DNA of 46,279 nucleotides, taken from JBBDIM01 sp040880405. Lineage in GTDB: Bacteria > Planctomycetota > Planctomycetia > Pirellulales > Pirellulaceae. Position numbers and translations under genes: made by a program. The notes beneath the pieces were generated by a model, which made no database searches, was not told where the DNA came from, and worked only from the letters and a program-made list of their open reading frames with translations. Location: contig JBBDIM010000032.1 of NCBI GenBank assembly GCA_040880405.1, positions 1 to 46,279 of the forward strand, written 5' to 3'. This document shows, piece after piece, positions 41,311 through 46,279 of this stretch (its first letter is position 1; each line of letters begins with the position of its first letter).

Positions 41311-41771
41311 GGGTGTGGTGCTCCATCCAAGGGGCTATCTACCATGGGACAGCGGGTTTGCGGGAAATCATAACATACCGTTTGCTGCCAAGGGATGGCA
41401 GTGTCAAAAAAGGCGGTTTCCGAAACTTGCACCAATTAGGACCTCTAGGGACAAGGGGAACGTCCTACGCGGTAATTCGGGATTTTCGGGTTGGCGGCTC
41501 CCCTTTATCCAATTGGGGGGCCCTGGCCCGATTTCGTGACAGAATTGGGACCGCAGTGGATTAGGTGATTTGGGGGCTGGATTGGTCACACCCGAGGTGA
41601 CGAATTCGGACTGAGACGCAATCGCTTAGTCAATGAAAGTGTGGGGTCTGCCACTGGTATCAGCGGTGGCCGCGTTCATGAGGGCGAATGCCCTAACGAG
41701 GTGGGAGATGCCAGCCAACCACCCACTGCCGCAACTGAGGGGGCGATTGGTCAACCATCAGGCTTACTAAT
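41311..41771. other. Intergenic region without recognised gene
   Basis: Spacer of about 460 nt between AGE and glgA. A small AGGGC/GCCCT hairpin lies near 41680-41693. Short frames on the plus strand (for example 41641-41844) have no family-like sequence. It must contain the glgA promoter, but none was recognised with confidence. Confidence 0.5.
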
Positions 41772-42974
41772 CTACGCCAAACCGGACGATCCGACTAGAT
41801 CCCCCGGTTTGACATTCGGGTTTTCCATCAATTGCCAACAGTAAAGCTGCATCCGCGGAATGTGAAACGGGCCCTTAAAATCGTTTCCCTTGAGGCTCGT
41901 GGAGAGGGTCCCGTCGCGGTGGAGATAGCCAAACCACTCGCCGAATTCCGGATCGGCGAAGTGCGATTCGGTCCACTCCGAAATTTTTTGGTACCACCGC
42001 AGGTAGCGCTCCTCGCCGGTGATCCGCCAGGCCAATAGCGTGGCGATGATCGCCTCGGCGTGTGGCCACCAGAATTTCATGTCGTGCCAGTACTCCGCAT
42101 TGGGCAGGCCGCGGCAATCGCGGAAGTAGTAGAGCCCGCCATACTCTTGGTCCCAACCCATTTCGAGCATCCAGTCGATAATCTGCAAGCCCATGGTAAC
42201 CAACTCCGGCGAGGGTCGCCGCCGAGATTCTTCCAGCAGAAACCACGCCAACTCAATCGAGTGGCCCGGGTTCACCTGCCGGCCTTCGAACGTCTCGATA
42301 ATTTTTCCCTCCGGCCCCACGGTCTCCAGCACACACCCCAGTTCAGGTTTCATGAAGTCGCGGCGAATCTCGGCCACGCAGCGGTCGATCACCTCGTTGC
42401 AGAGCGGATCGCCGGTGGCCTTGCGGACCTCCTGGGCCACGCCAATCAAGATCATCGGAACCGCCAGTCCTTTCATTGGGCGAACCTCCGGGTTCACCTT
42501 CGGCTCTAGCAGCCCCGGCGTTTCGAGCTGGTGCAGCAGAAACTGAAACAGATCGGTTGCCTTGCGGCGGTAGGTGTCGTCATCGGCCGCATTGCCATAG
42601 GCGGCCATGGCCATCGCGGCGAAACACTCCGAGAAGACATACCGCCGCTTGCGGAGCGGTTTTCCTTCTCGCGTGACCTGGAAGAAGTACCGCCCATCGA
42701 TATCGACGCAGTGGGCCTCCAAAAAATCGAGCCCATGCTTGGCCAAATCCAACCACGGCTTGTTGGGCTCGGTAACCTGGGCCACGCTCGCCAAGACCCA
42801 GGCGAAACGACCTTGAAACCAAACCGGCTTGTCGGTTTGCAGGAGCTGCCCGGTCCGGTCCAAGGCGGTAAAGTATCCACCATGCTCCTCGTCAATCGCT
42901 GCCGGAACCCAGAACGGGAGCGTGTTGTCGAGGAGATCGTCACGATACTTATGGGCCAAAGTTCGCGGGTCCAT
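41772..42974 (-). CDS. N-acylglucosamine 2-epimerase (AGE) family protein
   Basis: A 400-residue (alpha/alpha)6-barrel protein of the AGE family, which epimerises or isomerises free sugars such as N-acetylglucosamine, mannose or cellobiose. The ATG at 42974 has an excellent GGAGGAG about 6 nt upstream. Family motifs are F-W-V-P-A-A-I-D-E-E-H-G-G-Y-F, W-F-Q-G-R-F-A-W, N-P-G-H-S-I-E-L-A-W and K-F-W-W-P-H-A-E-A. The histidines of G-H-S-I-E and W-P-H-A-E are the expected catalytic pair. No signal peptide, so cytoplasmic. First gene of the minus-strand sugar cluster. The exact sugar cannot be told. Confidence 0.93.
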   Translation of the reverse strand: MDPRTLAHKYRDDLLDNTLPFWVPAAIDEEHGGYFTALDRTGQLLQTDKPVWFQGRFAWVLASVAQVTEPNKPWLDLAKHGLDFLEAHCVDIDGRYFFQVTREGKPLRKRRYVFSECFAAMAMAAYGNAADDDTYRRKATDLFQFLLHQLETPGLLEPKVNPEVRPMKGLAVPMILIGVAQEVRKATGDPLCNEVIDRCVAEIRRDFMKPELGCVLETVGPEGKIIETFEGRQVNPGHSIELAWFLLEESRRRPSPELVTMGLQIIDWMLEMGWDQEYGGLYYFRDCRGLPNAEYWHDMKFWWPHAEAIIATLLAWRITGEERYLRWYQKISEWTESHFADPEFGEWFGYLHRDGTLSTSLKGNDFKGPFHIPRMQLYCWQLMENPNVKPGDLVGSSGLA

Positions 42975-43060
42975 GAATACTCCTCCACTGGCCCGCCGCT
43001 TCGAGCGAACCTTGATTTGATAGATGGAAGCTTAACCACCAAGCGCCCCGATGAGCCGAC

Positions 43061-43300
43061 GGGGATGAGTTCAATTACAAAGAGTCGGCGGATGAGAACC
43101 CAAATCCGCGGCACCCGTAATTGACCTTATCCCCTTCCAAACGCACCATCCTCAAGTCCCGCGGACGAATACTTGACGCTACGTCTAGCGATGAGGTGAC
43201 GACTTTCTCGCACGCCAAATGCGTACGGGGATAAGGTCAATTACAGGGACTGCGGCCGGAACTTCTTGACCTCCGACTCTTTGTAATTGAACTCATCCCC
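43061..43300. repeat. Composite palindromic element, copy 2 (two hairpins head to head)
   Basis: The first hairpin runs from GGGGATGAGTTCAATTAC (43061) to GTAATTGACCTTATCCCC (43134). The second runs from GGGGATAAGGTCAATTAC (43227) to GTAATTGAACTCATCCCC (43300). The second is the reverse complement of the first, so the 240-nt block is one large interrupted palindrome with a 92-nt centre. It has the same design and ends as 24528-24766. A small CGCTA/TAGCG hairpin lies in the centre. It occupies the spacer between the AGE gene and rarA. Confidence 0.78.
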
Positions 43301-43497
43301 TGCCGGTGGGCACATACCCGTTTCCTTGTCGGCTCCCACAGCCGAATCATAACCCGCGCCGGGTTGCCTGAAAACCGATCCGGCCGCATGCTACCAGGTT
43401 TGGCCCGGTTGTCCCTCGCGGCGTCGGCTTGTCCAATGAAGGAGGTTTCCGCAACCCTGAGTATGGCGAGTCCCCTGCCCTTTAGCCCTCAAGCCTC

Positions 43498-44811
43498 ATG
43501 TCGCTGTTCGAACAATCGGAAAAGAAGAATCTGCAGCGTGTCCAGCCCCTGGCCGCGCGGATGCGGCCGCGGAATTTGGCGGAGTTCGCCGGGCAGACGC
43601 ACTTTCTGGCCGAGGGGAAATTGCTGTGGCGGTTGATTAAGTCGGGTCGGCTCACGTCGGTGCTGTTTTATGGTCCGCCGGGTACCGGGAAGACGACGCT
43701 GGCCCAACTGCTGGCTGCCGAAGCGAAGAGCCGGTTCCGCCAACTCAATGCGGTGACCAGTGGCGTGAAGGACCTGCGGCAGGTGCTGGATGAGGCTCGG
43801 GACGAGATCGCCACCGGGGGCCGTCGCACGCTGCTGTTCATTGACGAGATCCACCGCTTCAACAAGTCGCAGCAGGATGCCTTGCTGCCGGATGTTGAGA
43901 ACGGGGTGGTGATTTTGGTCGGGGCGACCACCAGCAACCCGTTCTTCGCGGTGAACAGCGCCTTGGTCAGCCGCAGCCAGATTTTTCAATTTGAGCCCCT
44001 CTCGCCGGAAGACATCCGCCGCGTGATCGACTCCGCTCTGGCCGATACGCCCCGCGGGTTGGGCAAGTATGAGGTGACCATTGACGAGGACGCGATCCAC
44101 TTTTTGGCCGAGGTGTGTGATGGCGACGCCCGTCGGGTTTTGAACGCCTTAGAAGTGGCGGTCCTCTCGGCCGATCAAACGCCGGTGCATGTCACGCGCG
44201 AGCTCGCTTCGGAATCGGTCCAGCGCAAAGCGGTGCAGTACGACCGGGACGGCGACTCGCACTACGATACGGCCAGCGCCCTGATCAAAAGTATCCGGGG
44301 CAGCGACGTGGACGCCGCGATTTACTGGCTGGCCAAGATGCTGGAAGGGGGCGAGGACATCCGCTTCATCACGCGGCGGCTGATCATTTTAGCCAGCGAG
44401 GACATCGGCAACGCCGACCCTCAGGCTCTCCCCTTGGCGGTCTCGGCGATGCAGGCCTGCGAGATGATCGGCCTGCCGGAGTGCCAACTGACGCTCAGCC
44501 AAACGGTCGCCTACCTGGCCTGTGCCCCCAAGTCGAACGCGGCCACCACCGCCATCGGCGCGGCCAGGGCCGATATCCGCGAAGGGCGCGTGCAACCGGT
44601 TCCGGCCCACCTCCGCGACGGCCACTACGCCGGCGCGAAACAGCTCGGCAACGCCACCGGCTACCAATACGCCCACAACGCCGAAGGAGGAGTCGCCGCG
44701 CAGCAGTACCTCACCGTCGACCGCACCTACTACCAACCCACCGACCGAGGTTTTGAGGCGGAACTGCAAACAAGGCTGGAGGGTATCCGTGCGCGGTTGC
44801 GAGGCGAATAG
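43498..44811 (+). CDS. rarA: Replication-associated recombination protein A (RarA/MgsA), AAA+ ATPase
   Basis: A 437-residue AAA+ ATPase of the RarA/MgsA/WRNIP1 family, which acts at stalled replication forks with single-strand-binding protein. It opens M-S-L-F-E-Q and has the family's early R-M-R-P-R-N-L-A-E-F-A-G-Q. Walker A is G-P-P-G-T-G-K-T-T, Walker B F-I-D-E-I-H-R-F-N-K, and sensor 1 G-A-T-T-S-N-P. The C-terminal oligomerisation domain carries D-V-D-A-A-I-Y-W-L-A, A-S-E-D-I-G-N-A-D-P and the tail G-A-K-Q-L-G-N-A-T-G-Y-Q-Y. Normal length. It converges on the UDG-family gene with 7 nt between the stops. Confidence 0.97.
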   Translation: MSLFEQSEKKNLQRVQPLAARMRPRNLAEFAGQTHFLAEGKLLWRLIKSGRLTSVLFYGPPGTGKTTLAQLLAAEAKSRFRQLNAVTSGVKDLRQVLDEARDEIATGGRRTLLFIDEIHRFNKSQQDALLPDVENGVVILVGATTSNPFFAVNSALVSRSQIFQFEPLSPEDIRRVIDSALADTPRGLGKYEVTIDEDAIHFLAEVCDGDARRVLNALEVAVLSADQTPVHVTRELASESVQRKAVQYDRDGDSHYDTASALIKSIRGSDVDAAIYWLAKMLEGGEDIRFITRRLIILASEDIGNADPQALPLAVSAMQACEMIGLPECQLTLSQTVAYLACAPKSNAATTAIGAARADIREGRVQPVPAHLRDGHYAGAKQLGNATGYQYAHNAEGGVAAQQYLTVDRTYYQPTDRGFEAELQTRLEGIRARLRGE

Positions 44812-44818
44812 TCAGCGG

Positions 44819-45406
44819 TCAAAGATTAAGCGAACGAATCGCGGCTTGAATCATCGGTAGTCGTTCTTTTTCAAACCAAGGGTTTTTAGCCAGCCAGGGC
44901 TGGTTGCGCGAAGAAGGATGGGGCAGCGGGATAAAGCCTAGCGGCAGATACTCTTGTAATGCCTTCACGGTATCGCCCAACGTCGCTTTGCGCTGGTTGC
45001 CCAAATAATGGGCCTGCGCGTACCGTCCCACCAATAAGGTGAGCTTGATGTTGGGCAAGTGGGCAGCCAGCGTTTCATGCCACTTCGCGGCGCATTCCGG
45101 ACGGGGCGGATGATCGCCGGAGCTCGCCCTGCCTGGATAGCAGAAGCCCATCGGCACAATGGCGACCTTTCGTACGTCGTAGAATTGTTCCGCAGTGAGG
45201 CGGAGCCAACGGCGCAGGCGATCGCCGGAAGCGTCGTCCCACGGAATGCCCGTCTCGTGGACCTTTCGTCCCGGTGCTTGCCCAATAATCCGCAGTCGAG
45301 CCGATCGACCGGCTTGCAAAACGGGTCGCGGACCACACAGCAAATGGTCCGCGCAGACTCCACACGCACGAATTTCCTTCAGCAACCGCGGAAGTGTTAC
45401 CGGCAT
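44819..45406 (-). CDS. Uracil-DNA glycosylase family protein
   Basis: A UDG-superfamily protein of about 195 residues. The ATG at 45406 gives M-P-V-T-L-P-R-L-L-K-E-I-R-A-C-G-V-C. A TTG at 45436 that overlaps the upstream stop (TTGA) is an alternative that would allow coupled translation. Motif 1 is G-Q-A-P-G-R-K-V-H-E-T-G and motif 2 is P-H-P-S-S-R-N near the C-terminus. C-G-V-C in the N-terminal helix is the usual position for Fe-S ligands of family 4-like members, but a complete four-cysteine set is not evident. The normal UDG role is removal of uracil from DNA. This small branch is poorly characterised, so glycosylase activity is probable but not certain. Confidence 0.85.
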   Translation of the reverse strand: MPVTLPRLLKEIRACGVCADHLLCGPRPVLQAGRSARLRIIGQAPGRKVHETGIPWDDASGDRLRRWLRLTAEQFYDVRKVAIVPMGFCYPGRASSGDHPPRPECAAKWHETLAAHLPNIKLTLLVGRYAQAHYLGNQRKATLGDTVKALQEYLPLGFIPLPHPSSRNQPWLAKNPWFEKERLPMIQAAIRSLNL

Positions 45407-45432
45407 CGTCCGAAATTCAGCATCGTTGGACC

Positions 45433-46005
45433 TCAAAATAAACTCGCCTGATCCGGCGGATACGTGATTTGCGTGCCCTCAACTCGCGCGAACGACGTGA
45501 GTTGATGCATCCGATAATTCGTCTCGGATAGAACTTCGACCGCAGGCACTCCGCGTGTGCTGAGCGCGTCGGCGACAAGGGAGCGATGGCAGCGCCACGG
45601 TACCGCCTCGGCGCACATAATGGCCACGCGGGTTTTCCGGCTCATCTGAACCAATTGCTCGACTGCCTCCTGAAATGCGGTCGTCTGCATGTAATCCGCG
45701 TAGCCACGAAAGCTCTTATTTCGCCAGCCGCCGTTGAGGGAATCCTCGCTTGGGCGGCGCAGGCCCCCGAGAGCCTGCAGATGCACATATTCAATCCGCG
45801 CAACCGCCAAGCTGTTCGCCAGCTCGACATCGTTAAATTGCGGATTGTGGCGTGAGCGCGGGATCGTACGAATATCGGCAAGCTGCTCGATCCCGTAGAC
45901 CTTTAACAGCGCGATGAACCGCTCGATCGGCAAGGTCGAATGCCCGACAGTGAAAACGACGTCTTCCGGCCAATCCGCTTCCTGGGGTGGAGGAACTTTG
46001 TTCAT
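45433..46005 (-). CDS. DUF488 family protein
   Basis: A 190-residue DUF488 protein. The ATG at 46005 has GGAAGAG about 6 nt upstream and is preferred over 46068. It begins V-F-T-V-G-H-S-T near residue 17 and then has L-A-D-I-R-T-I-P-R-S-R-H-N-P-Q-F. It also shows L-G-G-L-R, the F-R-G-Y-A-D-Y-M segment and the cysteine motif M-C-A-E-A-V-P-W-R-C-H-R, all signatures of the family. Function is unknown; the conserved Cys and His residues suggest a metal or nucleic-acid site. It overlaps the longer form of the UDG-family gene by 4 nt, so these two genes form an operon, which hints at a nucleic-acid role. Confidence 0.92.
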   Translation of the reverse strand: MNKVPPPQEADWPEDVVFTVGHSTLPIERFIALLKVYGIEQLADIRTIPRSRHNPQFNDVELANSLAVARIEYVHLQALGGLRRPSEDSLNGGWRNKSFRGYADYMQTTAFQEAVEQLVQMSRKTRVAIMCAEAVPWRCHRSLVADALSTRGVPAVEVLSETNYRMHQLTSFARVEGTQITYPPDQASLF

Positions 46006-46135
46006 GGATGCTCTTCCATTGCGATTTACCCATCCTTCAAGCGTAGGCAGTCGCCGTAGCGCCGGCAACCCAAGGGCCTATCCTCCACAGCTCGAAAAAT
46101 ACCAAGCCGAGTACCCATGCTACGTAAGATCCTTT

Positions 46136-46238
46136 CGTAGCCACGCTCGCGTAGAGCGTGGGGGCACCGCGCGCTTGGGTTTGCCCTTGAGGCGAAGCGG
46201 GCTAGCACTTCTCCCACGCTTTTGGCAAGCGTAGCTAG
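46136..46238. repeat. Dispersed palindromic element, CGTAGCCACGCT family, copy 2 (inverted)
   Basis: CGTAGCCACGCTCGCGTAGA with AGCGTGGGGG at 46136-46164 and CCCACGCTTTTGGCAAGCGT with AGCTAG at 46213-46238. The interior is the reverse complement of the interior of the copy at 39689-39791. It lies about 130 nt upstream of the DUF488 start. Confidence 0.7.
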
Positions 46239-46279
46239 TGTCCGTCCGGAAATTCGGATCTCTCGTAAATTGTCGCATA

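Overview
The window looks like chromosomal DNA of a planctomycete, probably from the Pirellulales (the order is an inference). The signs are two DUF1559 proteins with GFTLVELL-type prepilin leaders paired with small lipoproteins, a PVC-type CxxCH cytochrome fused to a propeller and HEAT repeats, a DUF1080 protein, secreted esterases, sigma-54 promoters and many palindromic intergenic repeats. No rRNA, tRNA, CRISPR array or prophage was seen.

Layout. 1-3935: two DUF1559/lipoprotein pairs and an unrecognised protein. 3963-5417: a PLD nuclease/DUF4268 fusion, a large palindromic element and the cut-off tail of a LamG gene. 5493-9717: AhpD-like protein, double-domain acetyl xylan esterase-like protein, SufE and a thioredoxin. 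9718-11128: a nitrogen-control locus with two -24/-12 promoters, one in front of a strongly folded ~300-nt RNA with its own terminator, the other in front of a PII gene. 11144-23808: GlsB-like protein, secreted redox and rhodanese proteins, sterol-desaturase-like protein, sialidase, ClC, hybrid histidine kinase, DUF1080 protein and giant cytochrome. 23809-24767: repeat-rich spacer. 24768-28337: a minus-strand polysaccharide operon (O-antigen ligase, WecG-type glycosyltransferase, sulfatase-like protein lacking its catalytic residues).

28598-36019 is an accessory island. It holds a PD-(D/E)XK nuclease, two copies of an antitoxin gene inside a 221-nt perfect repeat with decayed toxin genes behind them, an esterase, and an AT-richer pair made of an N6-adenine methyltransferase and a small PD-(D/E)XK protein joined by an ATGA overlap (a candidate restriction-modification system). 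36223-42974 is a minus-strand alpha-glucan and sugar cluster (GH57, GalT-like, GlgA, AGE epimerase). 43498-46005 holds rarA, a UDG-family protein and a DUF488 protein.

The best candidates for something undescribed are: the sigma-54-driven structured RNA beside PII; the MTase/nuclease pair and the PLD-DUF4268 protein; and several families of paired palindromic repeats (24528-24766 with 43061-43300; 39689-39791 with 46136-46238; 5100-5318). Everything here comes from reading the sequence by eye. No database search, folding program or base-composition calculation was run.
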